From Colias croceus (lineage: Eukaryota; Arthropoda; Insecta; Lepidoptera; Pieridae): a stretch of 64,000 nt of DNA. The notes beneath the pieces are model-generated. The model was not told the DNA's origin and ran no database searches. It saw only the letters and a program-made list of their open reading frames with translations. Position 1 is the first letter of the stretch; the number at the start of each line of letters is the position of its first letter. Below, in pieces: positions 45,509 through 56,476 of this stretch. The position numbers were made by a program, and so were the translations under genes. The stretch lies in contig NC_059544.1 of the NCBI RefSeq assembly GCF_905220415.1, positions 7,318,501-7,382,500 of the forward strand, written 5' to 3'.

Positions 45509-48500
45509 ATGGATAATGTACAAAATACTACTAACGATACTAGTACATACACTTGGTATGGTATTGGGCTATCGTTTTACGACGACCACGACACATTTCA
45601 AGAGTCCAATAATTTAGTGAAGGCCATACTTAGTTTCATTCTCGGCGTGTCAATGGTTCTGAGCCTTGTTGGAAATACTTGCACGTGTGCTGTTATAACA
45701 CGAGAAAGATCTATGAAGATACCAACTAATTATTACTTACTAAACTTGGCTATAACAGATCTCATGACGGCCCTTTTCGTTCCTATTGAGATATACATCA
45801 TATGGATTAAAGACCAGTATCCGTTTAGTGACGAAGGATGTAGATTACATTTTTTGATATGGGATGTCCTGAGCAACTGTAGTGTGCTTACAATTCTTGC
45901 GTTTACAATAGAACGCTACCTTGTAATATCGAAACCGTTTCTCCGACAACGACTAGCGTTAAATTCACGTGTTTTCAAAATAATCACGGTTATCTGGATA
46001 ATTGCGTGTATGTTCTCAGTACCTAATGTATTTTTCGCTTATTTGATAGAGCGAAAAAATAATACTTATTGTTGTCTCACTGTGGCAGAGGAAAAAATTA
46101 TCATCATAGCAGCTCAGCTCATTGTGTTTTTCGTGGTGCCTATGACAGTGATTTTCGTGTTGTATATTTTGATAGCGTTAAATTTGAAATCGCAATCCTC
46201 TCACCCCGCCTATGGAGCTCACAATAAAAACAAAGCTGTGAAGATGTTGGGTAATTATATAACTTTTTCGTTATATTTTAGGAAATACCATTACTAGGTA
46301 CCTATTACAAAATAATTTAAAACTTTATTCCAGCGGCAGTTGCGGCATCGTTCTTCATTTGTTGGTCACCATACTTCGTTCTCCGTCTCCTAATATTGTT
46401 TCCAAAACGGAACACGGGATCTTATTTCAACGTGAGCCCTACTTTTTATCTTAATTAACTACTTTTTATATCGATTTTGAGCTTATTATATTTAATAAAC
46501 TAAATGTGCTTCGAGGCATAAAACTCAGCTTGTTTACAATATTTCAATGTAATGTTACTAGGCAATTATCTAGTAAAAATATGAAGATTCTCTGTAGATA
46601 AAGAAAATATTAGATTTTTGCGAAAAGTTTACTTATTAGTTTATTATGATCGAAGCATTATAATTATATAATTATTGTATTATTCTATTGTACATCTAAA
46701 TATCTAAAGAATTCAAAAGGAAAGAATGTAAAGGATAGATTAGGCTATTGTGCTGTATTGACGATTAGCCTATGTTTAATCGTCATCGAATAATTATTTA
46801 GAGCTTTTTGAGGAGAAATGTAAGCCTCGATCGAAGTAAATAGTTGAAGTGTGAACAACCTACAGACGCAGATTCGAATATCGTATGATAATCACATTTT
46901 CAATTCATTTCATTTCATGAAAACGTTACAGACTATTTCGTCTCGCAACTTTCGGTACAATTTTTCAGATATCTCACATTTTCGTATTCTGCTCTGTAGA
47001 ATATTTTTCGCTTATCGCCACGCCATATTTTTAAGTTGCTGTGTTGTTACGCTTGTAAAAGTGTATGGAAACTATAAAATGTTTAAAACGTTCACCGTAA
47101 AAACTGATGTTACTCCCATTAAATATTTAACATATACATGTTAAACATGTTAGTATAATATTAAATTCCTGTAAAATTGTAGCTTTATTGCACATATTTA
47201 TTTTTATTATGGATATATATATACTATATAGCCTATAAGCCTTCCTCGATAAATGGGCTATCTAAGTATCTAAGACCGAAAGAATTTTTCAAATCGGACC
47301 AGTAGTTCCTGAGATGAGCGCGTTCAAACAAACAATCTTACAAACAAACAAATAAACTCTCCAGCTTTATAATATAAGTATAGTATTTTACAATATTGTT
47401 ACATAGTTATACATATATTTTAAACAATAAGGTAAGGTAAAACGATGTAATGTATATCGCAGGAACATTAAATTGATTACACATGCACCTGAAACTCAGT
47501 AGGTACGTGAGATATTAAATGGAGAAAATTTATTTAATGGGGGTAGGGATAAGCTTCTGCCATTATAATAAGACGCACACACATGCGTTTAAAATATTAC
47601 ATTGTGGCTTTAACAATATTATGAATGCGAAAGTAACTCTGTCTGTCTGTCTGTTACTCAATCACGCCTAAACTACTGAACCAATTTGCATGAAATTTGG
47701 TATGGAGATATTTTGATACCCGAGAAAGGACATAGGCTACTTTTTATTGCGAAATATGTACCACGGGCGAAGCCGGGGCGGACCGCTAGTTTACTATAAT
47801 TATTATTAATTTATTAACTACCAAATATGCTTTTTTATATTTGAGATATTAAACAGTTTTTTTTGAACAATTGCGTCAAGATCGATTATTATTATTTTTT
47901 TTTTTATTCATTTCCAGATGGAACGCGCATTCTTATATTTAAGTACTATTAACAGTTATCTCTCGACGGCAATCAACCCCATTCTCTACAGCTTAATGTC
48001 GCGGAAATTCCGTAACGCTTTTAAGGTAAGAATTTGTTTGTTTTTTTTTTAGGATAAATAATTGACAGTATAAAAGAGCCTGGCAATTTTTAAGGTACCT
48101 AATATTTGAGTGATACGAGTGACTAACACGCCATTTAACACATGAACATTATTTTTTTTTAAACTTTTGTTTATGTAGAGATATTACTTATGGACATAAT
48201 AAAAGTATTTGTGTTTTATGCTAATCATCCATACTTAATATTATAAATGCGAAAGTAACTCTGTCTGTCTGTCTGTTACTCAATCACGCCTTAACTACTG
48301 AACCAATTTGCATGAAATTTGGTATAGAGATATTTTGATACCCGAGAAAGGACATAGGATAGGTTTTATCCCGGAAATCCCACGGGAACGGGAACTATAC
48401 GAGTTTTTCTTTGACTGTGCGGGCGATGCCGCGGGTGGAAAGCTTGTATTAGATAAAATTGTAAGATTTTTTATTTACTTTGATGAAAATTGAGTTAATC

Positions 48501-50278
48501 GAATTAATTTATACAAATACCAAACAGCTTAGAATCGCTGTATGTATGTCTATTAATGTTACGTACTTACATTTAACAATAACGGTAAGCCTTAATAAGC
48601 ACGGGATTGAATGAATGAATGAATGAATGAATGAATGAATGAATGAATGAAAAATTCTTTATTGCACACAAAAATACAAGATAACAAAAAAGAATGATAC
48701 AAGTTATAATATGTACAGAGGGCGGTCTTATCGCTGTAAGCGATTTCTGCCAGACAACCCGAAAAACTAAAAGGATTACATATTTTATGGTGGTGGTGCA
48801 GTACCTACATTTTGGATACATAGTATGCTATTCACCTCTAAAGGATTACTATTCACCTCTAAAGAGGAAACCTATTTGCTAGTATTCAAGATCTAATAAC
48901 TAATTATTATAATATATTAGGTATATTTGATGTCAAATAAATGGTTGTAATTTTCAATTAATACAATTTCCTTTAAACATTTCATTTCAATAAACGAAGA
49001 CGTCAAATAACACAGAAACTATTGTTTTAATTAGTCTTCTCATTCTCTGTCTTTCTAATTCTCCGTACCGTGTAATTTAATTACAGACTACAATTATTCG
49101 TATATATTGTACAATTATTGTTGCTTGCTAGAGTCTAATGTACCAGAAATTCATTGTTTCCATACGACGTTGGCGCAACATACATGGGTGTATTGTTTTG
49201 TTAAACTATATTTGTATATAATTATTATATGAGTATCATGTGCTTCGATAACTATTTCATACTATATTATGTACCGAGTTATGGAACTTTTAGTCTTAAA
49301 TATATACCTAAGTACTAAAGTATAAACCAAAATAATTGCTATATACGAATTCAATTTACTAAGCCTGATAAAAAGTCACAGAAATACTTATTTGATGAAT
49401 TTTTATTTTAATATTATTTATTTATTTATAATATATAGAAGGATGTTTGGAAAAAAATGGGAAAAGAATTTAAGCAAAGCCGTTGCTTATTATTAGATAA
49501 TTAAGTCAGTTTCGCGCCTTGTTTAAAATTATGCATCCAGCGACTGTGTTTATAGAGATAATTATACGTATTTTATTTTAATTATTATTATTATTTTATA
49601 AATATACCAAAGCATGCAATATATTATGCAAAGAGATATTATAATGATCAGACTAAAAACAATTATTATAATGTTTATTTATCACATTCAATAACACAAT
49701 AATAATTAAAAACTATCAAGAAAACTAGCTAGATATTTTTTTATAACAAAGAAATACGATTCATATAATAGTTTAATTACCATTTTACGAGCGTTTAGTT
49801 TGAAAATTTCTTGGCGCACGTTTCCGCACTTTAATTGTCTTTTATAATTTGTAATTTATTAAATATACTGCTATTGTTGTGTGTTAAAAGGTTATTTCTT
49901 TATTTCATTCATTTGTCTGAAACCAATATAGGCTTATAAAAATGATCTATCGTCTGCTATAATCATTGTGATAAACATCCAAAGATTGCTTACATTAGGT
50001 ATAAAATGAGGTTTTTTACTTCACGTCATTGTATTAAAATTTCTAATTTGAATATCTACGCCCATATTTATCTCACTTTATTAACCAACTATATAAAATT
50101 ACCAACTGTGTAACTGTATAAAACTCTCAACAACTTTAACATATTATCGTTTATATTTCAGGACTTGCTCAAAGGTAAAAAGTCATCCGGGCAGAACAGA
50201 ACTAATGGAAAGTTGAACTATCGCTACGGACAAAGTAACAACATACCACTTACTTTATATAAACCGCATTATATATAA
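45509..50278 (+). CDS. Class A (rhodopsin-like) neuropeptide-type GPCR, complete
   Basis: Four exons (45509-46250, 46334-46431, 47918-48025, 50162-50278) join in phase to 354 residues. Seen: an N-terminal tail with NTTNDTS glycosylation sites; TM1 with VGNT; TM2 with NLAITDL; ERY at the end of TM3; CWSP in TM6; and NPILY in TM7, followed by SLMSRKFRNAFK. Such receptors bind peptides outside the cell and signal through G proteins. The NPILYSLMS and FRNAFK pattern and the ERY form are typical of the neuromedin U / PRXamide / CAPA / TRH group, so a neuropeptide ligand is likely, but the exact subfamily is not certain. Cysteines in EGCRLHF and YCCLT can form the usual extracellular bridge. The C-tail is short and ends LYKPHYI. 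Exon 2 has a dead copy at 33297. A Mutator-like element sits 206 bp after the stop. Confidence 0.92.
47214..47386 (-). repeat. Copy of the 'AGCTTTATAATAT' family
   Basis: CCTTCCTCGATAAATGGGCT, CGGACCAGTAGTTCCTGAG and CCAGCTTTATAATATAAG. In the second GPCR intron. Confidence 0.7.
47615..47789 (+). repeat. Copy of the 'CTGTCTGT' family
   Basis: Well preserved: AACTCTGTCTGTCTGTCTGT through GTACCACGGGCGAAGCCGG to GGACCGCTAGT. In the second GPCR intron, 130 bp before exon 3. Confidence 0.75.
48231..48446 (+). repeat. Copy of the 'CTGTCTGT' family
   Basis: Begins CCATACTTAATATTATAAAT and ends GGGTGGAAAGCTTGT. In the third GPCR intron. A 61-codon frame inside it is not a gene. Confidence 0.75.
48609..48651. 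repeat. (GAAT)n microsatellite
   Basis: About ten uninterrupted GAAT units in the third GPCR intron. Confidence 0.95.
48837..48868 (+). repeat. Short tandem duplication
   Basis: CTATTCACCTCTAAAG occurs twice (from about 48828 and 48848), separated by a few bases. In the third GPCR intron. Confidence 0.6.
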
Positions 50279-50484
50279 ATGTACAAAAGATTATTTACAG
50301 TATTCATTTTTAAGCGAAAATTCGTGTTTAAAAATGTTTGTGTACTCGACAGTTAACTGATAAATTAAGCTTCCATAAATCATTCTTAATCGTTATTCGG
50401 AAACTCGGCTATTTTTGTGGTAAAAAGACTTTGTTTATTCAATATATTTAATGGAAAAATTCCTCTAAAAAACGATTTTTTTAA

Positions 50485-51502
50485 GGGAACTATATTTTCT
50501 ATCACCAAACTTTATATTTGTCATCAAGTTGTATCACCTAATAAATAGATCTATCACCACGAAATATTTCCGTTCTCAGATAAACAAAAATTGTTCCCAG
50601 GTATGAATTATCAAATTAATGTTAATATATGTGCAAAATAAGAGATCGATAACCAATAAAATTATATTGCATAACATGAATATAAACTTCGTTCATATAA
50701 TAATAGTTTTGTTACTTAAATAATAGCTCTGTGCTCAGAATGGTAGATCTGTCACCAAATAAATCGATTATCGATCCCTAACTGCGACTCCTTTTTATTT
50801 GATATTTTGTCACCAATACAGTAGTAACATTTTATTTCGTTCAGATAATAAATTAATAGTATTCGTTGACAATTTAATACATCAATTTATAATTTTAATG
50901 AAAAAATGATCAAAGGGGCGGAGACAAATTGGCGCGCTTTAAAAATTGACATGTGCAAACATATTATCGGATTAGCCATACGCTTAAAGCTGGCCAACCC
51001 CCCACCAGAAGCAAAAAATGTGCTTATCGGCCAGAAAAGAAAAAGGGGGCGCCCTTCGAAATCCAAACCAGCGCTGATTATTCAGTGATTATTGTTTTTT
51101 AACAATAAATACATATTGATTATTTTAACTTTAATTAAGTGTTTTATCCACAATTATGCTAACCATAAGCCAGCTATTAAACCAGAGCTGATTATTCAGT
51201 GGTTAGTATTTTTAAGAATAAATATTGATTATTTTAACTTTTAGTAACATAATATGATTTATTGGTGATCTCTTTAAATTAGTTTGCTTAAATACTTATT
51301 AGGACACACCTATTATAATACATACAAAAACATTTATTTGGTACTAGACCTTATATCTCAGGATTTTAGGTGATTTATTGTGGAACTGATTTTGCATTGT
51401 TTGGTGACTACATTTTGGTGACAGATATACTATTTTGAGGACAAACCCTATTATTTAAGAAACACAAAACTAATTAAATTGGTGATAGCTTAAATGATAC
51501 CC
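50485..51502. mobile_element. Mutator-like (MULE) element, 1018 bp
   Basis: TTTTTTTAA occurs on both sides (50476-50484 and 51503-51511), a perfect 9-bp target duplication. The ends are GGGAACTATATTTTCTATCA and, reverse-complemented, GGGTATCATTTAAGCTATCA, each followed by CCAA. Both subterminal regions carry repeated TCACCAA/TCACCTA words, pointing inward, likely transposase binding sites. The interior has a fragment that looks like the C-terminus of a transposase. The 9-bp duplication fits the Mutator superfamily. It lies just past the GPCR stop codon. Confidence 0.7.
50906..51088 (+). pseudogene. Transposase C-terminal remnant with AT-hook-like tail
   Basis: Sixty codons ending GQKRKRGRPSKSKPALIIQ. 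The RGRPSK-type basic AT-hook tail followed by ALxxQ is one I associate with the ends of DNA-transposon transposases, MULE types included. No zinc, DDE or other catalytic segment is present, so it is a remnant in an internally deleted element. Confidence 0.45.
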
Positions 51503-51511
51503 TTTTTTTAA

Positions 51512-52082
51512 TGTTAAATTAAACTGAAAATATAAAAGTTTCCTTCATCTCTTGACGGTTTTCACTCTTTATTACATCAAAACCATTGCTATAGTTGTAT
51601 ACGTAGTATATTATTATTAGTCTATGGTTATAGATAGAACCCTCCAACCACAATCTTTTATATTCGTTCACTAGCATTGGGAATATTACGCAGGCCACAA
51701 AATGAAACCCTAAATAACGTAGCGTTCAATATGCACAACAGAATTTCAATATCGAAAGGTCAAGCTTCTGTAACAGTTTGTGCTTCGGCTGACTTAATTA
51801 GGCTTTTATTTTCATATACTGTGGTAATTATTTAAATGCGTGTATCGATAACATTATGTACTATTATGGATAATCTCTCGAAATCGTTGTCATTAATGGA
51901 AGTTTACTAAGGATTGTATAATATTATTTGCGTCATTATCTACGTAAAATTATTAAATAATAATAAGTGGAAAATTATATCGTCTTATTTGTTCTTGAAT
52001 AACATTGTATTATTTATTGTATCTTATTAGATTAATACTTGATTAATATATATTGCTAAAATCTAATCTATGTAAATAATTA
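51512..52082. other. Region without recognised features
   Basis: AT-rich spacer between the Mutator-like element and the LTR retrotransposon. No coding segment or repeat recognised. Confidence 0.5.
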
Positions 52083-52086
52083 CTAT

Positions 52087-52319
52087 TGTGGGATGCTGGG
52101 AGCGTTTAAATTAAATCACAAAACATTCCACGATGAGGCGTTTAATTCGCACGTTACAATAATTCGAATTTAGATAAAAACTGAGCGCACATCCGTCGTC
52201 TATGCCGGTCGCCGCGGAGTGAGGGGCTGACCGCTGACGAGCCGTCGCGAACAAATCCCCGTGTACGACCGGCGCGGGCGCGGGGTGAAGGGCACGTAGT
52301 CGCTAAGCTGGCCGCCACA
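52087..52319 (-). repeat. 3' LTR of the retrotransposon
   Basis: 233 bp, starting TGTGGCGGCC and ending CATCCCACA on the element's strand. Identical by eye to the other LTR. About half of it is GC-rich. Confidence 0.95.
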
Positions 52320-52332
52320 CTACTCCCCCGCC
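52320..52332 (-). promoter_or_regulatory. Polypurine tract
   Basis: GGCGGGGGAGTAG directly before the 3' LTR on the minus strand; it primes plus-strand DNA synthesis in LTR elements. Confidence 0.75.
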
Positions 52333-52349
52333 GAGACCGATGCCAACAG

Positions 52350-55300
52350 CTAAGGTCGATAGTAGTTCGGGAAGCGAACCACTCGTCCACTTCTAGTCTT
52401 GAACGGTAGTGATTTGCTGTTCTCATCGTGTTGTGGTTCTTCCTGTAATTTAGTAAGCAAATAAGCAGGTTTAAGTCTATCTATGGTTACATGCGAAAGC
52501 TTGCCTCCCACGTCAATTTTAAATGTTTTTTCTCCTCTTTCAATCACTTTGTGCGGGCCAGAATAAGGTGATTCTAATGACTTTTTAATAGGGCCTTTGC
52601 GAAGGAAAACATAGTCAGCAATTTGTAAGCTCTTAGGTATGAAAAAGGTTTTGCTTGTATGCCAGTGCGCTGGTTTTGGTGCGAGATTATGAAAATGGTT
52701 GCGTAGGCGGGATGCAAAATCTGTTAGATCAGTACTATGAGCTTTAGGAGCGAGAAACTCACCGGGAAGGCGCAGTGGCTCCCCGTACACTAGCTCAGCT
52801 GCAGATGACTCAATGTCTTCCTTCCAAGCGCTGCGAATGCCAAGTAAAACAAGTGGAAGTACCTCAGACCATTGATCATTTTTATGGCACATGATAGCTG
52901 CCTTAAGCTGCCGATGAAAGCGCTCCACCATGCCGTTGCATGCCGGGTGATACGCCGTTGTAGGGCGATGAACTGCACCCAACAATGAAGATAAGCTACG
53001 AAACAAATCAGATTCAAACTGTCTTCCTCTGTCAGTAGTGATCTTCTCTGGACATCCGTATCTCGCCACCCAGCCAGAGAGAAAAGCACGGGCACACGTC
53101 TCGGCTTGTATGTCTGGTAAAGGAATCGCCTCAGGCCAACGCGTGAATCTATCGATGATCGTGAGACAATATCTGTAACCAGAAGAATAAGGTAATGGTC
53201 CTACAATGTCCATGTGGACATGCGAAAAACGTTGAGAAGGTGTAGAAAATTGAGAGAAAGGTGAAATTGTATGACGAATGACTTTGTTGCGCTGGCAATC
53301 TGTGCAAGCTCGCGCCAAGTGTCGACAATCTTTTTTAATTCCAGGCCAAACAAATCGTTGCGTAATCAACTTAATGCTCGCCTTAGCACCAGGATGGCTT
53401 AATCCATGTAGATTATTAAAAACTTGTTCGCGAAAAGCTTTAGTAACAAACGGTCTGGGATTTTGCATAGACACGTCACAGTAGATGAAATGAGATGAAT
53501 TTGGTAATTTTACTTTTACTAGTTTAAGAGATGAATTGTTATTTAAAAGTTCTTGCAGCTCATTGTCTGTACTTTGAGCGCGTGCAAGCTCCTCAAAATT
53601 TATAGAGTCTGCAATTTCCTCTATTCTGGACATAGCGTCGGCTACCATATTCTCAGACCCGGTCACGTACCTGATATCCGTAGTAAATTGAGAAATAAAA
53701 TCTAAATATCTAAATTGTCGAGGTGAACATTTATCTCGATTGGTTTTGAACATGAATGTCAGCGGCTTATGATCTGTGTACACAGTAAAATTTCTGGCCT
53801 CAAGCATATGGCGAAAATAACGTATAGCTTCATATATAGCTAACAGCTCTCGATCATACGGACTATATTTTACCTGAGATGGCTTAAGTTTGCGTGAGAA
53901 AAACGCTAGTGGTTGCCAGTCATCATTTACCCGTTGTTGGAGCACAGCACCAACTGCGATGTCAGAGGCATCTGTGTGAATTGCAAAATCACAGTCGGAC
54001 CTAGGATGAGCTAATAAGGTTGCTCTCGCAAGAGACGACTTACAGGCATTGAAGGAGTCCAGCATGACATCAGACATCTCGATAGGTTGATTATTTTTCT
54101 TTTTAGATCCTGAGAGTGCCAAGCTGAGAGGACCTTGAATAGAAGATGCATCTGGAATGAAACGCCTATAAAAGTTATACATTCCTAGAAATCGGCGGAG
54201 TTCTCTTACACTCTTCGGAACTGGATAATCGACGACAGCTTGAACCTTTTCTTCAACGGGACTAATTCCAGCTGATGTAACTTTGTGACCCAAGAAGGTT
54301 ATACTAGGTAAACCAAACTCACATTTGCTTGAATTAATAAGCATGCCGTAGTCAGAAAGTCTCTTAAATAATTGATCCAGGTGTTCCAGGTGCTCATCGT
54401 AATCTGCGGAAAAGACCAAAATATCATCGACATAACCATAACAAAAGGATAGTCCTTTGAGCATTTCATCAACAAAACGTTGAAAGGTCTGTGCTGCGTT
54501 GCGAAGGCCAAACGTCATATAGCAAAACTCGAATAATCCGAATGGTGTAGTAATGGCGGTCTTCGGTATATCGCTCTTGAAAACTGGTATTTGGTTAAAT
54601 GCTCTTACCATGTCGATTTTAGAAAATATAGTGCTTCCAGCAATTAAATGTGTAAAGTCCTGAATATGTCTGATAGGGTAGCAGTCTGGCAAGGTTCTTG
54701 CATTTAAAGCTCTGTAGTCTCCGCAGGGTCTCCAGCCGTTGTCTTTCTTAGGAGCTAAATGTAATGGAGATGACCAAGAACTGTCTGACCTGCGTGCCAC
54801 GCCTGCTTGCAGCATGTCCTCAAATTCTTTTTGTGCTATCTGAAGGCGATCCGGTGGCAGCCTGCGTGGTCGTGAGGAAACGGGTGGACCTGGTGTAGTT
54901 CGAATATAATGAACGGTATTATGTTTCACCTCCTTATGTGTACCAGCCGGGCGGGTTATGTCTGGATATTTGCGTAAAAGCTGATGGTAAATAGAATCTC
55001 CAGAAATTACCTTAATTGAACCATAGTCGCTTTCAGTTGGGATCTCAATTGACGCTGTGACCTGGAGTGACGTCAACCCATCAATAAGTCGCTGCTGGCG
55101 GCAATCTACCAACAGATTGTAAAAAGAAAGAAAATCAACGCCAATTATCGGCTTATTAATATCTGCAACTACAAATCGCCATTTAAAATCACGCCGCAAA
55201 CCTAAATTAATATTTATCTGCACCCAGCCATATGTAGGTATGACAGTGCCGTTGGCCGCGAACAGCTGGTAGTCAGTCTTCTCTCGATATTGCCTGAGCG

Positions 55301-55427
55301 CTCTGCGTGGATAAACACACAAATCAGAACCTGTATCGACAAGAAATTTTATTTTACTTATTTTATCAATAATAAAAAGGCGGCCTGGCGAAATATTGCA
55401 GTCGGTTGCCGCTAGTTCCGGCTGCAC
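52350..55427 (-). CDS. pol: Pol polyprotein of the Ty3/gypsy element
   Basis: An open frame of 1025 codons. The aspartic protease has DTGSD at residues 31-35. Reverse transcriptase follows, with FSKIDMVRAFNQIP near 268 and YVDD at 332-335. RNase H has HTDAS near 484 and YTDHKP near 550. The integrase has an H-H-C-C finger (HGLSH near 674 and CTDC near 708) and catalytic D740, D799 and E835, a DD35E spacing. All key residues are present and no stop interrupts the frame. It starts inside the end of gag in the -1 frame, so it is probably made by ribosomal frameshifting as a Gag-Pol fusion and cut by the protease; the first ATG need not be used. It ends just before the polypurine tract. Confidence 0.95.
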   Translation of the reverse strand: MQPELAATDCNISPGRLFIIDKISKIKFLVDTGSDLCVYPRRALRQYREKTDYQLFAANGTVIPTYGWVQININLGLRRDFKWRFVVADINKPIIGVDFLSFYNLLVDCRQQRLIDGLTSLQVTASIEIPTESDYGSIKVISGDSIYHQLLRKYPDITRPAGTHKEVKHNTVHYIRTTPGPPVSSRPRRLPPDRLQIAQKEFEDMLQAGVARRSDSSWSSPLHLAPKKDNGWRPCGDYRALNARTLPDCYPIRHIQDFTHLIAGSTIFSKIDMVRAFNQIPVFKSDIPKTAITTPFGLFEFCYMTFGLRNAAQTFQRFVDEMLKGLSFCYGYVDDILVFSADYDEHLEHLDQLFKRLSDYGMLINSSKCEFGLPSITFLGHKVTSAGISPVEEKVQAVVDYPVPKSVRELRRFLGMYNFYRRFIPDASSIQGPLSLALSGSKKKNNQPIEMSDVMLDSFNACKSSLARATLLAHPRSDCDFAIHTDASDIAVGAVLQQRVNDDWQPLAFFSRKLKPSQVKYSPYDRELLAIYEAIRYFRHMLEARNFTVYTDHKPLTFMFKTNRDKCSPRQFRYLDFISQFTTDIRYVTGSENMVADAMSRIEEIADSINFEELARAQSTDNELQELLNNNSSLKLVKVKLPNSSHFIYCDVSMQNPRPFVTKAFREQVFNNLHGLSHPGAKASIKLITQRFVWPGIKKDCRHLARACTDCQRNKVIRHTISPFSQFSTPSQRFSHVHMDIVGPLPYSSGYRYCLTIIDRFTRWPEAIPLPDIQAETCARAFLSGWVARYGCPEKITTDRGRQFESDLFRSLSSLLGAVHRPTTAYHPACNGMVERFHRQLKAAIMCHKNDQWSEVLPLVLLGIRSAWKEDIESSAAELVYGEPLRLPGEFLAPKAHSTDLTDFASRLRNHFHNLAPKPAHWHTSKTFFIPKSLQIADYVFLRKGPIKKSLESPYSGPHKVIERGEKTFKIDVGGKLSHVTIDRLKPAYLLTKLQEEPQHDENSKSLPFKTRSGRVVRFPNYYRP

Positions 55428-56215
55428 ATGTTGTTTTCCGACGGTAAATTAAATTTGCATGGTTTAATGCATTTATGCGCTCGCTTTCCAAATCTATGAT
55501 GATACCAACAAAAATCAAAATTTCTAGATTTAGATCTTGATCTGTTACGGTTATTTCTTATTCGAGATGGGGTACGTGACCTTGATCTATGTAAATTACC
55601 TTTTAGTGATGCTACTTCTTTTGTTAAATTTTCTAATTGCTTACTTAATTCTGAAATTTCATTATTATTCAAATTATTATTTAAAGTGCAAACTTGTTGG
55701 GTGGGGTGTACAATATCATGAACAGAATCTGCTAAATCGGCAATCGCTTCTAAACTGAGACTTTTTTGTGAAGCTATTATTGTTTGAATATTTAATGGTA
55801 ACCGACCTGTCCATAAAGTCCTGAGAAATTCGTCCGGAACAGCTGGCCCCGCCAAATTCTGTAGATGTCGAAGAAACTGTGACGGTTTTCTGTCCCCTAA
55901 TTCCTCTTGAGCCAAAAGTTGTTGTATTCGTCTCTCCTGTGACGCCGTTAGCCGTCTTATTAATTCTGTTTTTAGTTTTTTATATTTATTCTCAGCTGGA
56001 GGATTTTTTATTATATCCTTTACTTCCTGGGCAAACCTTTGTTCTAATTGCGACGAAATGTGGTAAAACTTCGTCGTATCAGACGTTATTCCAGCTAAAA
56101 AGAATTGTCCTTCAACCTGGGCGAACCACAAGGCAGGGTCATCCGCCCAAAATGGCGGCAGCCGCACGCCGACTTTATTCAATTCCAAATCCGATCGGTC
56201 TTCTTTTTCCATCAT
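55412..56215 (-). CDS. gag: Gag protein of the Ty3/gypsy element
   Basis: 267 codons. The N-terminal half has the insect gag pattern (VRLPPFWADDPALWFAQVE), expected to form the capsid-like particle. The C-terminal part is basic (RSRSRTPSRIRNNRNRSRSK) and ends with a zinc-knuckle-like CWYHHRFGKRAHKCIKPC instead of the classical CCHC. This knuckle type is known from insect gypsy elements. It begins only about a dozen bases after the primer binding site, a very short leader. Its 3' end overlaps pol by 16 bp. Confidence 0.9.
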   Translation of the reverse strand: MMEKEDRSDLELNKVGVRLPPFWADDPALWFAQVEGQFFLAGITSDTTKFYHISSQLEQRFAQEVKDIIKNPPAENKYKKLKTELIRRLTASQERRIQQLLAQEELGDRKPSQFLRHLQNLAGPAVPDEFLRTLWTGRLPLNIQTIIASQKSLSLEAIADLADSVHDIVHPTQQVCTLNNNLNNNEISELSKQLENLTKEVASLKGNLHRSRSRTPSRIRNNRNRSRSKSRNFDFCWYHHRFGKRAHKCIKPCKFNLPSENNMCSRN

Positions 56216-56226
56216 AAACGTATTTT

Positions 56227-56242
56227 GAAGTCGGGGTCACCA
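56227..56242 (-). promoter_or_regulatory. tRNA primer binding site
   Basis: TGGTGACCCCGACTTC one base after the 5' LTR on the minus strand. It would pair with the 3' end of a host tRNA ending GTCACCA. The tRNA identity is not assigned. Confidence 0.7.
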
Positions 56243-56243
56243 A

Positions 56244-56476
56244 TGTGGGATGCTGGGAGCGTTTAAATTAAATCACAAAACATTCCACGATGAGGCGTTT
56301 AATTCGCACGTTACAATAATTCGAATTTAGATAAAAACTGAGCGCACATCCGTCGTCTATGCCGGTCGCCGCGGAGTGAGGGGCTGACCGCTGACGAGCC
56401 GTCGCGAACAAATCCCCGTGTACGACCGGCGCGGGCGCGGGGTGAAGGGCACGTAGTCGCTAAGCTGGCCGCCACA
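56244..56476 (-). repeat. 5' LTR of the retrotransposon
   Basis: 233 bp; holds the element's promoter by analogy with other LTR elements. No mismatch to the 3' LTR was seen by eye. Confidence 0.95.

Noticed and set aside
46851..47144. 97-codon plus-strand frame in a GPCR intron
   Set aside because: Starts at a non-ATG codon, has no family features, and lies between well-defined GPCR exons 2 and 3.
52154..52426. 90-codon minus frame in and beside the 3' LTR, repeated at 56311-56508
   Set aside because: The duplicated part is LTR sequence; GC-rich LTRs give chance frames.
52790..54511. Frames of 68-101 codons inside the pol region
   Set aside because: Shadows of the 1025-codon pol frame.
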